This document shows positions 45,229 through 55,660 of a stretch of 64,000 nt of DNA, in pieces. Numbering within the stretch: the stretch's first letter is position 1; each line of letters opens with the position of its first letter. The translations under genes and the position numbers were made by a program. Location of the stretch: the NCBI RefSeq assembly GCF_014119005.1, contig NZ_JACGYX010000004.1, forward strand, positions 248,001 through 312,000. The letters are read 5' to 3'. The notes beneath the pieces are model-generated. The model was not told the DNA's origin and ran no database searches. It was given only the letters and a program-made list of their open reading frames with translations. The stretch comes from Psychrobacter sp. GP33. GTDB taxonomy: Bacteria; Pseudomonadota; Gammaproteobacteria; Pseudomonadales; Moraxellaceae.

Positions 45229-46332
45229 ATGGCATTAATTCGGCAACGCAAACTGACCAAACAGCAGATTCGTCGCATCGATAAACAGCAGCTGGAGAGT
45301 CAAACCAGCATTGATGACAGCTTGATGGATGGCGTGGTCATGGCACATTATGGCAAGCAATTAGAGGTGCAAGTGACCAGTCTGCCTGATTTTATTCCTA
45401 AGCAACCAGAAATCGCTCCTGATGATCCTGAGCCGTTTTGGCAGGAATTAGTGCTTGGCGACATTTGGCGCTGTCATGTGCGTACTAACTTGCCGATGCT
45501 AGCCGCTGGCGACCAAGTGCGTTGGAATGCCGATTCTAATACTGGATTTGGACGCATTGAGTCAGTAAAACCGCGCACCTCTCTTGTTTCGCGTCCCGAT
45601 CGTTATCATAAGCTTAAACCAGTTGCTGCCAATGTCGATATTCTTGCGATTGTATTTGCGCCATTGCCTGCCGCTGCACCTACTTTGATTGACCGTTATT
45701 TAGTCGTTTGTCATCATGCCGGTGTCAAGCCCCTACTGGTGCTGAATAAAGCCGATTTATTAGCTGAAGAAAACGGGGTCGATACCAATGAGCTGTTGGC
45801 GCAATATGCCGCACTGGGTTATGAAAGTGTGCTAACGTCAGTTGATTGCCCAGAAAATATTGCAGATAGCAATGATCAGCAAGGACTTGGCGATTTAAAA
45901 CAGTTTATTGATAACAAATTGGTCATCTTTGCCGGTCAATCTGGTGTCGGCAAAAGCAGCTTAATCAATGCCCTATTGCCCGACTCCGCGCAAAGCGTTA
46001 ATATCATCTCTGATAACTCAAAGCTTGGGCAACATACTACCACGACTAGCCGCTTATTGCCGTTTAATCCAGATGACCTGACCCAAGGCGGTATTGTTGA
46101 TACACCCGGTATTCGTGAATATGGCATTTGGCATCTGACACCTGATGATATTATCTCAGGCTTTGTCGAGCTTGCACCCTTATCTGGTGACTGTCAGTTC
46201 CGTGATTGTCGGCATACGCATAATAGTAAAGGCTGCGCCTTATGGCACGCAGTAACAGATGGTCAAGTACTCCAGCGCCGCGTTGAAAATTTAGTGACCT
46301 TGCGAGAAGAAGCCGATACCAAACCGTATTAG
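45229..46332 (+). CDS. rsgA: Ribosome small subunit-dependent GTPase RsgA
   Basis: RsgA assists late 30S maturation. The 367-residue protein has an OB-fold (about 40-130), then the circularly permuted GTPase order: G4 LNKADL, G1 GQSGVGKSSL, G3 DTPGIREYG. A C-terminal zinc-binding knuckle DCQFRDCRHTHNSKGC follows. The basic N-terminus (RQRKLTKQQIRRIDKQQ) is typical and binds rRNA. ATG 45229 is the start; only a weak purine stretch precedes it. Confidence 0.96.
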   Translation: MALIRQRKLTKQQIRRIDKQQLESQTSIDDSLMDGVVMAHYGKQLEVQVTSLPDFIPKQPEIAPDDPEPFWQELVLGDIWRCHVRTNLPMLAAGDQVRWNADSNTGFGRIESVKPRTSLVSRPDRYHKLKPVAANVDILAIVFAPLPAAAPTLIDRYLVVCHHAGVKPLLVLNKADLLAEENGVDTNELLAQYAALGYESVLTSVDCPENIADSNDQQGLGDLKQFIDNKLVIFAGQSGVGKSSLINALLPDSAQSVNIISDNSKLGQHTTTTSRLLPFNPDDLTQGGIVDTPGIREYGIWHLTPDDIISGFVELAPLSGDCQFRDCRHTHNSKGCALWHAVTDGQVLQRRVENLVTLREEADTKPY

Positions 46333-46513
46333 TGGTTATGAGTGACGATAAGAAAAGCTGAATACAAGTCACTTTTAAATCCAAAAGTAGCAAAATAGCA
46401 GTCGCGTTATCGCTCGTTTACTATGAATCGCCAAATCGGTATAATAGCGCCTTGTTCTCTGACTTAAGCTGTATCTGCAGTTTAATAGAACACTTATTTT
46501 TTGGAGGTATGTT

Positions 46514-46969
46514 TTGGATCGTGCGTTTGAATTTGTGGGTCACCACCCGTTTTTGTTTGGTATTTTAGCCGTACTTGCCGTCATGTTTTTTGCTATTGAA
46601 AACAAACGTAGCGGCAAAAAAGTGTCGCCTAATACGCTTGCTATGATGGTCAACTCGCAAAACGCGCAATTGATTGACATTCGTGCCAAAAAGAAATTTA
46701 CGACCGGCTATATCCAAGGCAGTCGCAACATCCCTTTTACTGACCTTAAAGACCGTATAGAAGAGATACGCGCTATTGAAGCCCCTGTTATTATCATCTG
46801 TGATATGGGCATACAAGCAGGCGCAGCTATTCAAATGATTGGTAAAGACAGCGTGTATCGTCTAGATGGCGGTGTTGGTGGCTGGCAAGCAGCAGGCATG
46901 CCCTTGGTTGGTATCAAAGACGTACCGGCTAAAAATAAAGGCAAATCTAAACCAAATTTGCTTAAGTAA
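46514..46969 (+). CDS. Rhodanese-like membrane protein (YibN-like)
   Basis: The 151-residue protein has one N-terminal membrane helix (PFLFGILAVLAVMFFAI) and a single rhodanese domain (LIDIRAKKKFTTGYIQGSRNIP, active-site loop with Cys in IIICDMGIQAG, VYRLDGGVGGWQAAGMPL). It is a counterpart of YibN, which precedes grxC and secB in E. coli; the same order holds here. Its sulfur acceptor is unknown. Start: TTG 46514 with GGAGG at 46503-46507. The nearby ATG 46509 is in another frame and too close to the GGAGG. Confidence 0.88.
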   Translation: MDRAFEFVGHHPFLFGILAVLAVMFFAIENKRSGKKVSPNTLAMMVNSQNAQLIDIRAKKKFTTGYIQGSRNIPFTDLKDRIEEIRAIEAPVIIICDMGIQAGAAIQMIGKDSVYRLDGGVGGWQAAGMPLVGIKDVPAKNKGKSKPNLLK

Positions 46970-47327
46970 ATTGATTTAAGCCTTATGTTGTTCATGTTGT
47001 ATAAGAGAGTATATAAAAAGACACGCCATTATGCCGTGTCTTTTTCACAATAGGACTTTTTTATAAGTGACTTTTTATGAGCGACTTTGTAAAACTTTAA
47101 TAATTGACGCTTGAATTTAGTCACCTTATCCCCACTTTATAATGAGCATAATAAAATATCGTATTATCTTCATATAGAGCTATAGCGCGCTACATAGAGT
47201 GATTATCAATATATATCTACCAGCAATACATAGCGACCGGCTTTGGTAATTTTTAGCAAAATGCTTTTTATTACACCGTTTGCTAGTTCCTCTACAGCTC
47301 GATACACTTAGAAATTAAGGATTTACA
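46970..47327. other. Intergenic region upstream of grxC
   Basis: No gene is visible. It contains the terminator at 47012-47046 and presumably the grxC promoter. Confidence 0.4.
47012..47046 (+). terminator. Terminator after the rhodanese gene
   Basis: AAAAAGACACG (47015-47025) pairs perfectly with CGTGTCTTTTT (47035-47045), with a nine-base loop. Confidence 0.85.
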
Positions 47328-47591
47328 ATGACTGTTTCTGTTAAAGTTTATACTACCCCTATCTGCCCTTATTGCACCAACGCTAAGCAACTTTTAGCAT
47401 CAAAAGGCGTTACCTACGAAGAAATTGGCATGCATGATATGAGCGGTGATGAGCGCCGTGCCTTGATGCAAAAAACCAATAACTATCGTACCGTACCGCA
47501 AATCTTTGTGGGTGATACCTTTGTTGGCGGTTTCGATGAGCTGAATCATTTAAATCAGCAAGGCAAACTTGATGAGTTACTAGCCGGTTAA
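47328..47591 (+). CDS. grxC: Glutaredoxin 3
   Basis: This 87-residue dithiol glutaredoxin reduces protein and glutathione mixed disulfides in the cytoplasm. It has the active site CPYC (Cys13, Cys16), RTVPQIFVGD (cis-Pro) and VGGFDEL, all typical of GrxC. ATG 47328 has AAGGA seven bases upstream. secB follows after 100 bases. Confidence 0.96.
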   Translation: MTVSVKVYTTPICPYCTNAKQLLASKGVTYEEIGMHDMSGDERRALMQKTNNYRTVPQIFVGDTFVGGFDELNHLNQQGKLDELLAG

Positions 47592-47691
47592 GGTGCGCTT
47601 TTGATTACCTGAAATATTCAGAGTATTTTATTCTGACTGTTTTTATAACGACCATAACGACAACAACATTTTTTATATTTGAGGATTTATA

Positions 47692-48144
47692 ATGGCTGAC
47701 GAACAAGTACAACCACAATTGGCACTAGAGCGTATTTATGTAAAAGACATGTCACTTGAAGTTCCAGGCGCAGAAGTCTTCACTAAAGAGTGGAATCCTG
47801 AGCTGGACATCAACTTATCTAGCAATGCTGATAAACTTGACGATGAGCATTATCAAGTGGTGTTAACGGTTAGCGTTAATGCTAAAAATGCTGGAGAAGC
47901 GGCATTTATTGCTGAAGTCCATCAAGCGGGTATTTTCTTACTAAAAGATATTCCAGAAGATCAAATCGGACAAATCCTAGGCGCATATTGCCCTAACGTA
48001 TTGTTCCCTTACGCGCGCGAAGTGATTAGCGACATCGTTACCCGTGGTAGCTTCCCGCAGTTATTGTTAGCACCGGTTAACTTTGATCAAGCTTATGCAC
48101 AAAGCCAGCAGCAAGCTCAAATCGATGCTGAAGGTAATGCTTAA
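47692..48144 (+). CDS. secB: Protein-export chaperone SecB
   Basis: SecB keeps preproteins unfolded and hands them to SecA. The 150-residue sequence has [18 protein letters not shown]-like start ([14 protein letters not shown]), [60 protein letters not shown], all diagnostic. The Gln/Ala-rich acidic tail is normal. ATG follows GAGGA. Confidence 0.97.
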   Translation: MADEQVQPQLALERIYVKDMSLEVPGAEVFTKEWNPELDINLSSNADKLDDEHYQVVLTVSVNAKNAGEAAFIAEVHQAGIFLLKDIPEDQIGQILGAYCPNVLFPYAREVISDIVTRGSFPQLLLAPVNFDQAYAQSQQQAQIDAEGNA

Positions 48145-48209
48145 GTTTTTATGAAGCTTTTAGCAGCTATTTGAGTAAGTATCTGATTATTTAAGATGTT
48201 TTCTATTAC

Positions 48210-48264
48210 TTTCAGCTAATAAAAAACCCTGCTTATTGTGAGCAGGGTTTTTTATTAGCTGAAA
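48210..48264. terminator. Long bidirectional terminator between secB and adk
   Basis: A perfect 24-base inverted repeat (48210-48233 and 48241-48264) surrounds a seven-base loop. The GC-rich core is ACCCTGCT/AGCAGGGT with A and T runs. It lies between the convergent secB and adk genes. Confidence 0.92.
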
Positions 48265-48285
48265 ATGACTGAATGAAAGTAACGA

Positions 48286-49050
<765 letters not shown>

Positions 49051-49171
49051 TTAAGCGTGATGAGTAAAATTCTGTTGATTTAGCTGTTCAGAGACAATTA
49101 TTAGACAGATATCAGTGCGCAAGCCTATGGCTAGCGCACTAATAAAATTAGAGTAGTATTAAGACATTCAA

Positions 49172-50452
49172 CTAAGGTACTTGTTGATTAATGTTAACTT
49201 TTACTTGGTTTTGCTCAGCACTAATCACTACAGGATTACCGGATAAATCACCGGACTCTGCAATGGCATTACCGCTATGACTGATACGGGCAACGACAGC
49301 AAGCTGGGTTTTGTCAGCGCGTGCTGATTTCAAATTACGCTCAGGCATCATAGCATCCAAATCACTTAGGCTAATGGTTGCCTGACCTTGCTTAATCACG
49401 CTAATCGGCAAACGCTTAGCAGCAAATGGTGGACCACCCTTAACATCACGAATTGCAACGAATAACACATCATCACCTTTAACAAGCGGCAATAAACTGG
49501 CATCAACTGTTACTGTGACATCAATACCTTGCGCTGCTTGAGCTTCTTGAGCACGCACATTGGCACTAAGCTCGTCCAAACTTGCCAGCGCCTTTGAATG
49601 GTCGCCAGGCTTAGCAGAAATACTATCACGTAAGCGCTTAATCCAGCCTTGTGCTTGCTCAAAGTTACTGCCACGCGCCTCACCCATTGCCATCAGCATT
49701 TGCGCACCTTCATGCTCTGGGTTCTTTTCTAATACGCCTTGCAACACGCGGCGGCTATTGGCATCAAGCTGACCTTCATTGGCAAAAAAGCTAATTTGCG
49801 CATAAGTTGTGGCAATTTCGTCATTGTCGGGCGATAAGCGATAAGCGCGCGACAAGGCTTCTATCGCATAATCAGTGGCTTCTAGTGATAAAAACAGCTC
49901 CGACAATCGCATCCAACGATCAGGGTCATCAGCATGACGATGGACATTGGTCTGCATTGCCGTTATCAGCTGACGACTGTCTTCGATTGCCCAAGCTGGT
50001 GGCTGGTCAATTTTCCCCGTTAATAAATCATCGGCAACTTGCCCAACTTTATCTTCTGCCTGCCAAAGCTCAAACACCGGTGTTCGATTGCCTATCATTA
50101 GATAAGCCATTGCGGCCAGTATAGGCACCCAAATTGCCACGATAAAACGACTTTTAACATTGGGCGTTATCATAGGTGCAACTTGGCGCTGAGCGTCTAA
50201 TAGTTGGCGCTCAAGCTCAAGCTTTTGGTTTTGATAATGACTGTCATCGATAGTGCCATTTTCGTTATCTGTTTTTAGCTCTGCGAGGCGCTCACGAAAA
50301 ACCGCTACGTTAATATCTAAGAGCTGATTATCAACGGGGTTTTGTTGCAAGCGTGATGCACGTAGCCATGGCATGATAACAATCAGTGCCAGTACTAAAG
50401 CAATGGTAGCGCTTAGGGCAATAAATAAGCCGATAGTAGAAAAAATGGTCAT
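49172..50452 (-). CDS. ccmI: Cytochrome c biogenesis protein CcmI
   Basis: CcmI holds apocytochrome c for heme attachment. The 426-residue protein has two N-terminal membrane helices (about 4-28 and 103-121) bracketing a leucine-zipper-like loop (NVAVFRERLAELKTDNENG, ELERQLLDAQ). A TPR region follows (LSLEATDYAIEALSRAYRLSPDNDEIATTYAQ). The C-terminal periplasmic domain contains DVTVTVDASLLPLVKGDDVLFVAIRD. Its ATG overlaps the ccmH stop by four bases, which implies translational coupling. Confidence 0.92.
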   Translation of the reverse strand: MTIFSTIGLFIALSATIALVLALIVIMPWLRASRLQQNPVDNQLLDINVAVFRERLAELKTDNENGTIDDSHYQNQKLELERQLLDAQRQVAPMITPNVKSRFIVAIWVPILAAMAYLMIGNRTPVFELWQAEDKVGQVADDLLTGKIDQPPAWAIEDSRQLITAMQTNVHRHADDPDRWMRLSELFLSLEATDYAIEALSRAYRLSPDNDEIATTYAQISFFANEGQLDANSRRVLQGVLEKNPEHEGAQMLMAMGEARGSNFEQAQGWIKRLRDSISAKPGDHSKALASLDELSANVRAQEAQAAQGIDVTVTVDASLLPLVKGDDVLFVAIRDVKGGPPFAAKRLPISVIKQGQATISLSDLDAMMPERNLKSARADKTQLAVVARISHSGNAIAESGDLSGNPVVISAEQNQVKVNINQQVP

Positions 50453-51042
50453 TTTTTGTCCTCAGGGCTTGTGATGTCATGATCGACATTCTTAGCACGC
50501 GATAATAGGCGATCTAGCTCAGCTTGTTCTGCAGGCGTTAATGCATCGTTAGTAGGGTCAACGGTGGCGTTACTGTGCCCACGAGCCACCACTTGGCGAC
50601 GCTTGGTTTGCCAAAACCAACCGATGATTAAAACGACTAATAATAAGGGTGGAAAGAACCATAATATCCATGTCGACGGACGAACTGGCGGCTTATAACT
50701 GATAAAATCCCCATAACGCTCCTGCATATAAGCGCGTATTTCAGCATCACTGCGCCTATCTTTGACCATATCAAAAGTTTTTTGCTTTAAGTCCTGTGCA
50801 ATCGGCGCATCAGATGCCGCAAGATTTTGATTCTGGCATTTTGGGCAACGCAGCTCTTCGATTAAACCACGATACTGGGCTTCTTGTTGTGGCGAGTCAA
50901 AGTCATAAACATCAATGGCAGCGAATGCGCTTGCGCTTAGCATACAAGCCAGCATAAAACCTACGATTTTTAAGAGTATAGATGACATTACATTAGACGG
51001 CATTAATATTGCTATTTTCAATGCTGATTTTTTCATTGACAT
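50449..51042 (-). CDS. ccmH: Cytochrome c maturation protein CcmH
   Basis: CcmH is a periplasm-facing thiol reductase for apocytochrome c CxxCH motifs. The 197-residue protein has a signal/anchor (IVGFMLACMLSASAFA), the motif LRCPKCQNQNLAASDAPIAQDL, MQERYGDFISYKPPV, and one C-terminal membrane helix (STWILWFFPPLLLVVLIIGWFW). It lacks the TPR half fused to it in E. coli; that part is the separate ccmI here. It overlaps ccmG by 10 bases and ccmI by 4. Several ATGs compete for the start. Confidence 0.95.
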   Translation of the reverse strand: MSMKKSALKIAILMPSNVMSSILLKIVGFMLACMLSASAFAAIDVYDFDSPQQEAQYRGLIEELRCPKCQNQNLAASDAPIAQDLKQKTFDMVKDRRSDAEIRAYMQERYGDFISYKPPVRPSTWILWFFPPLLLVVLIIGWFWQTKRRQVVARGHSNATVDPTNDALTPAEQAELDRLLSRAKNVDHDITSPEDKK

Positions 51043-51668
51043 GCCTCCCCAACCTGCTTCGCATCTGGGCTATTACCAGCTTTACTGGCATCATTAAGCA
51101 CCATTAAGCATGGCGTAATACGATTCTGCCAATTTTCCTCATTAATTTCACCGATAATATGCTGGCGAATAATGCCATCGCCGCCTACGACAAAGGTTTC
51201 AGGCGCACCGGTTAAGCCTAAATCTAAAGCAAACTGACCTGACAAATCTTGAATGGACATCGAGAACGGATCGCCGCGCTGGTTCAAGTAGCTGAGCGCA
51301 TTGCCAATCTCGTCTTTATAATTAACTCCAACAATATTCACGCCACGCTCTTTTAGCTGCATTAAAAATGGATGCTCAATAATGCAAGTTGGGCACCAAG
51401 ATCCCCAGATGTTGATTAAAAATGGCTGTTTGGGTAAATTGTCATTATTCATGGTACGAGTCGTGTCTGACAATAAAGGCAGTTCAAAAGCAGGTACGGG
51501 ACGCTCAAGTGCCGTATTTGTCACAATCTCTACCGGCTTACCAAGGCGCATATATAATATAATCATCAACCCAATAAAGATGATGAGCGGAATTAAAAAC
51601 CATACTTTAAGTTGTTTTTTATTCATGGTTTTGGTGCTTTTCTTTACAGTAGTATCAGACTCTTTCAT
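51033..51668 (-). CDS. ccmG: Thiol:disulfide interchange protein CcmG (DsbE)
   Basis: CcmG is a membrane-anchored periplasmic thioredoxin-like protein acting with CcmH to reduce apocytochromes. The 211-residue protein has one N-terminal membrane helix (VWFLIPLIIFIGLMIILYM), the active site WCPTC in NIWGSWCPTCIIEHPFL, and GLTGAPETFVVGGDGIIR (cis-Pro loop). It starts one base after the ccmF stop and ends overlapping ccmH, so the set forms an operon. Confidence 0.95.
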   Translation of the reverse strand: MKESDTTVKKSTKTMNKKQLKVWFLIPLIIFIGLMIILYMRLGKPVEIVTNTALERPVPAFELPLLSDTTRTMNNDNLPKQPFLINIWGSWCPTCIIEHPFLMQLKERGVNIVGVNYKDEIGNALSYLNQRGDPFSMSIQDLSGQFALDLGLTGAPETFVVGGDGIIRQHIIGEINEENWQNRITPCLMVLNDASKAGNSPDAKQVGEACQ

Positions 51669-51669
51669 C

Positions 51670-53673
51670 TTATTTGTCCCCCACGATGTTCAGGGTAGGC
51701 TCATTGTTAGGCTTTAGTAGCGTAGTAGCTGGCACTTTTTTAATACGGTAGCGCTTATCAAACATACTGATTAAACCGCCCAACGCCATAATAATCGTAC
51801 CTAACCAAATCCAACGTATCAGTGGTTTGACATAAATCCGTACCGCCCACTGATTGCTGCCTTCACCAATTGGTTCGCCAAGGGCCACGTAGACGTCACG
51901 CATAAGACTGGCGTCAATTGCTGCTTCAGTGATTGGCATACCACTAATTACATAGGTACGTTTTTCAGGATATAAGGTCGTCACTGCTCGACCATCTTTC
52001 ATAACTGCTACTTGCGCTTGCATACCATCAAAGTTACTGCCTTTAACTTCATGGAAGTCTTTGACTTCAAAATCATAACCTTGCACATTAACCGTATCGC
52101 CAAGTCCAAGCGCCACATCACGCTCGATACTTAAACTACTGGTAAATGCTACGCCAATCACCGCAATAACCACCCCAATATGGGCAGTTTGCTGACCCCA
52201 GTAGCTCAGGCGTAATTGACGCAAGCCACTAAATAAATTGGGTGCATTTTTAGTTTTGTCTTTAAAATCGACAAGCATCCATAACAATACCCAAAAGCTA
52301 ACAGCTAAAGTCACACCAATATTTAGCATCGATGATGGATGAACAAAATACGTAATAATTGCCGCTAAAACTAGGCTACTGACCGCAATGACCATACCCA
52401 CGCCCAACAACGGGCGCTTATCTTGCTTCCATCGAATATTAGACCCCATGCCCATGGCAATTAATAACAACCACGTTAAAGGAACAAACAGTGCATTGAA
52501 ATAAGGGGGACCTACAGATACCTGACCTAAACTAAAGGCATCAGCGATAATAGGATATAGCGTACCAAGTAGTACCACGAGTGTGGCAATCAAAATGATT
52601 GTATTGTTAATGACTAAAAATGACTCACGCGATATCAGCTGATATTGGCTTTCAACCGTCAAGCGCCAACCACGTACGGCAAACATCAATAAGCCGCCAC
52701 CCACAATAATGCCTAAAATTATTAAGATGACCAAACCACGAGTTGGATCAGCAGCGAATGAGTGTACTGAAGTAATTACTCCAGAACGTACTAAAAAAGT
52801 ACCTAACAAGCTTAAGGCAAAACCGAATATCGCCAGCATTATGGTCCATGCTTTAAATACCCCACGCTTTTCAGTCACCGCTAAAGAATGCAGCAACGCC
52901 AAACCTGCGAGCCATGGTAATAATGACGCATTTTCTACCGGATCCCAGAACCACCAGCCGCCCCAGCCAAGCTCATAATACGCCCACCACGAACCAAGCC
53001 CGATACCAATGGTCAAAAAACCCCAAGCAGCAAGCGTCCATGGACGTGACCAGCGTGCCCATGCCGCATCTAAGCGACCTGCCCATAAGGCTGCCATACA
53101 AAACGCAAATGGCACAACCATACCCACATAGCCCATATACAGCATTGGTGGGTGAATAATCAAACCAAAATCCTGCAATACAGGATTTAAATCGGCGCCA
53201 TCAACAGGCAAGTTAGGTAGCGTACGATCAAACGGCGATGAGGTGAAAATTAACATTGCTAGCATCATTAACTGCACGCCTGCTAGAATAATCAATACCC
53301 GCGCACGCATCGACAGCGGCAGACCACGGCTAAAGTACGATACCAGCGCACACCAGGTGGCCATAATCGTCATCCATAGCAACAGTGACCCTTCATGCCC
53401 GCCCCATGTTGCCGATAGCTTGTAATACCAAGGCAACAACGTATTAGAATGCTGCGCGACGTAAACCAAACTAAAATCATTATAATAAAATCCGGCCATC
53501 AACGCGCCGAATGAGACAATCATTGCGGCAAACTGTGCCCACGCTAAGCTTGGTGCCAAGCGCTGTAATGCGACTTGGTCACGCATCACGCCAAAGGTTG
53601 GTAATACCACTTGCAAAATCGCCAACATAAAGGCGGCAAGCAAGGCAAAATAGCCCAATTCTGTGATTAACAT
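51670..53673 (-). CDS. ccmF: Heme lyase subunit CcmF
   Basis: CcmF is the integral membrane part of the System I cytochrome c heme lyase. The 667-residue protein has about 15 hydrophobic helices. The tryptophan-rich WWD motif GWGGWWFWDPVENASLLPWL, conserved His residues in LPWLAGLALLHSLAV, and ATWGGHEGSLLLW near the start are diagnostic. It is the first gene of ccmF-G-H-I; ccmABCDE are not upstream, where a DUF445 gene stands instead. ATG 53671-53673. Confidence 0.96.
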   Translation of the reverse strand: MLITELGYFALLAAFMLAILQVVLPTFGVMRDQVALQRLAPSLAWAQFAAMIVSFGALMAGFYYNDFSLVYVAQHSNTLLPWYYKLSATWGGHEGSLLLWMTIMATWCALVSYFSRGLPLSMRARVLIILAGVQLMMLAMLIFTSSPFDRTLPNLPVDGADLNPVLQDFGLIIHPPMLYMGYVGMVVPFAFCMAALWAGRLDAAWARWSRPWTLAAWGFLTIGIGLGSWWAYYELGWGGWWFWDPVENASLLPWLAGLALLHSLAVTEKRGVFKAWTIMLAIFGFALSLLGTFLVRSGVITSVHSFAADPTRGLVILIILGIIVGGGLLMFAVRGWRLTVESQYQLISRESFLVINNTIILIATLVVLLGTLYPIIADAFSLGQVSVGPPYFNALFVPLTWLLLIAMGMGSNIRWKQDKRPLLGVGMVIAVSSLVLAAIITYFVHPSSMLNIGVTLAVSFWVLLWMLVDFKDKTKNAPNLFSGLRQLRLSYWGQQTAHIGVVIAVIGVAFTSSLSIERDVALGLGDTVNVQGYDFEVKDFHEVKGSNFDGMQAQVAVMKDGRAVTTLYPEKRTYVISGMPITEAAIDASLMRDVYVALGEPIGEGSNQWAVRIYVKPLIRWIWLGTIIMALGGLISMFDKRYRIKKVPATTLLKPNNEPTLNIVGDK

Positions 53674-53923
53674 ACGGTCTAACCTTGTTTACCTTAATAC
53701 GGTTTCAGTTGCGGATAGGACAGCTTTTTAATATTAAAAGCGCCTAGTATTTGTATGGCTGCTGGTGTTATAGATATCAATCTTAGAAAAAATAAATATG
53801 CTAAATCATTTAATTTACTTACGTTACAAAGGTGTACATTACCGATATTTTATTGCAGCGGTGTATCTGTGCTGTATGCACTTTGCATATGTATTTTAAA
53901 TAAAAACCTACTCAGAAAACACC
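53674..53923. other. Upstream region of the ccmFGHI operon
   Basis: The 250 bases hold no supported gene. The ccmF promoter should be here. No hairpin of note was seen. Confidence 0.35.
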
Positions 53924-55258
53924 CTACTGCATGGCTGGAAAAAACACCAATATAAGATGTAACCAACCTGCCAAAAATCCAGTTAAGCCACCCAATACAA
54001 TCAGTGTCATCTCATCTTCTTGAAACGCAGGACGCAATAAGTTTTGAAATTCATTAGGTGATAACGCACGAATACGATCCCGAAACAGCCCAAATATTTT
54101 ACTGGCGCGGCTCTCATTCAGCTCAGGGTCACGTAAAGGCACCATCGTTGCCGTGATTGACTTATCAATAATCGTGTTTTTCAATTGCCCAAACTCACGA
54201 CGACCTAAGCTCATACGCAATGTGGTCTTCACGACTGGCGACTCCAACACTTGATACAGATGCGACTTCATTAACTCGCGCGTCTGTGCTGCCCTTTCAC
54301 CGTACATCATCTCATTCATGATGTTTTCTAACGTAACTAAATCAGTCACTACTATCTCTGCAAAAACCTCAGACACTTCCTCTTGACGCTTCATAAAACC
54401 ACCTTGCCAGCGAAAGCGAGTGATATGCGGCAATTGCAACTTTATAAACGGAAAACCAGACACACGGGTAAAAAACTGAATATAGCGGATATAGCGCGGC
54501 TCAACCGGATTAAAGACCATCCAAATAGCAATCCAATTGGTCAAAAAACCCCAAATAGCAGCAAAAAATGGCACCGTCCAATGCGCTGGCACTACCAGAA
54601 AGATAAACATCTGGATAACACCAAAAATGAGTCCAATCAAAGCACTAATGTGCCATATAAAATCAATCTCTTTTTGTCCCACTTTCAAGAACATATTCAC
54701 CATCAAACGACGGTCACTTTCCATCTTATTGACAATCATTTGGCGCATATCGACCAACTCTTCGACATGATAAGTTAAATCAGTCACTAGCGCCTGCATC
54801 ATTTCCGGCAACGCTTCATGCGCTTGCTTATATATTCGCCGTTTCAGTGCATAAGGAATATTACCCCACAGCGTCTCTGAGCGCTCCAGCATAATCTCAT
54901 CAATCAACGCCTCAAGGTTTTCATCTACCGTATCGGTAATGAAGCTCGCCATCTGTGCAGGTTCCATCGCTTGAAAAAACTCATCGAGCGAACCCAGTTT
55001 TGAGAGTGTCTGATCGACAATAACGCCCGATATCTTACCCGCTTTGCGCGGCACGATACCTTGCCAGCCAATACCTGGTAAACCAAAAAAAGGAAAGCCT
55101 TTGATGCGAATACCACGAAATTTAATCGGATAAAACAGCATCTTGAGCGCCATCCATACATGTACCCACGTCACAAATGCGGTCACTGGCGGAATGGTCA
55201 GCATGGCAAAAAACTCTGGATGCTCAGCAAGCGTCTGCCATATTGAAGTTGCCACCAT
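53924..55258 (-). CDS. DUF445 family membrane protein
   Basis: The 444-residue protein belongs to the DUF445 (YheB-like) family. A hydrophobic segment near residue 20-45 (VTAFVTWVHVWMALKMLFYPIKF) is followed by the family signature PFFGLPGIGWQGIVPRKAGKI. Two central helices (ISALIGLIFGVIQMFIFLVV, FAAIWGFLTNWIAIWMVFNPVEP) form an internal second copy of the pattern. A C-terminal helix LGGLTGFLAGWLHLILVFF ends it. The two halves look like an internal duplication. The family's function is unknown. ATG 55256-55258. Confidence 0.85.
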   Translation of the reverse strand: MVATSIWQTLAEHPEFFAMLTIPPVTAFVTWVHVWMALKMLFYPIKFRGIRIKGFPFFGLPGIGWQGIVPRKAGKISGVIVDQTLSKLGSLDEFFQAMEPAQMASFITDTVDENLEALIDEIMLERSETLWGNIPYALKRRIYKQAHEALPEMMQALVTDLTYHVEELVDMRQMIVNKMESDRRLMVNMFLKVGQKEIDFIWHISALIGLIFGVIQMFIFLVVPAHWTVPFFAAIWGFLTNWIAIWMVFNPVEPRYIRYIQFFTRVSGFPFIKLQLPHITRFRWQGGFMKRQEEVSEVFAEIVVTDLVTLENIMNEMMYGERAAQTRELMKSHLYQVLESPVVKTTLRMSLGRREFGQLKNTIIDKSITATMVPLRDPELNESRASKIFGLFRDRIRALSPNEFQNLLRPAFQEDEMTLIVLGGLTGFLAGWLHLILVFFPAMQ

Positions 55259-55660
55259 GACTCTTTTTGCCCCTAACTTAACGAGTATTATTATTTAATA
55301 TAGAAGCCACCTATAAACGTCAAATGAACGAGGATAGCTGTGGTCAATAAAAACGTCCAATTTTAACATACTTGCTATTTATTAGCACATACTACCCTTC
55401 ATGATAAAAACACTGTTCAGTATTTTAATGTTTTTCATCTGCACTATGGCTTCTTATCCATACAGTATTAATCGTAATTGATAAACGTGACCATTTTTCT
55501 AGGCTGTACTTGTCGCTTTAGCTTGTGTTTTGTTATACCCATGTTCTGCTATAATTATCATCGCATCATTCTTTTAAGGATGTATCCGTTATAATTTCGC
55601 TTCTTTTTATCGCACTGACTGCCATTCTCTATACAGCCTGCGCTTTGGTAACAACTTTAC
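55259..55660. other. Divergent promoter region upstream of mrdA
   Basis: The 402 bases hold no gene. An extended -10 element TGCTATAAT (55547-55555) and a second TATAAT (55590-55595) point toward mrdA, without clear -35 hexamers. Confidence 0.4.

Noticed and set aside
53755-53955. Plus-strand open frame in the ccmF upstream region
   Set aside because: It is short, AT-driven in composition and overlaps the DUF445 stop without a ribosome-binding site.
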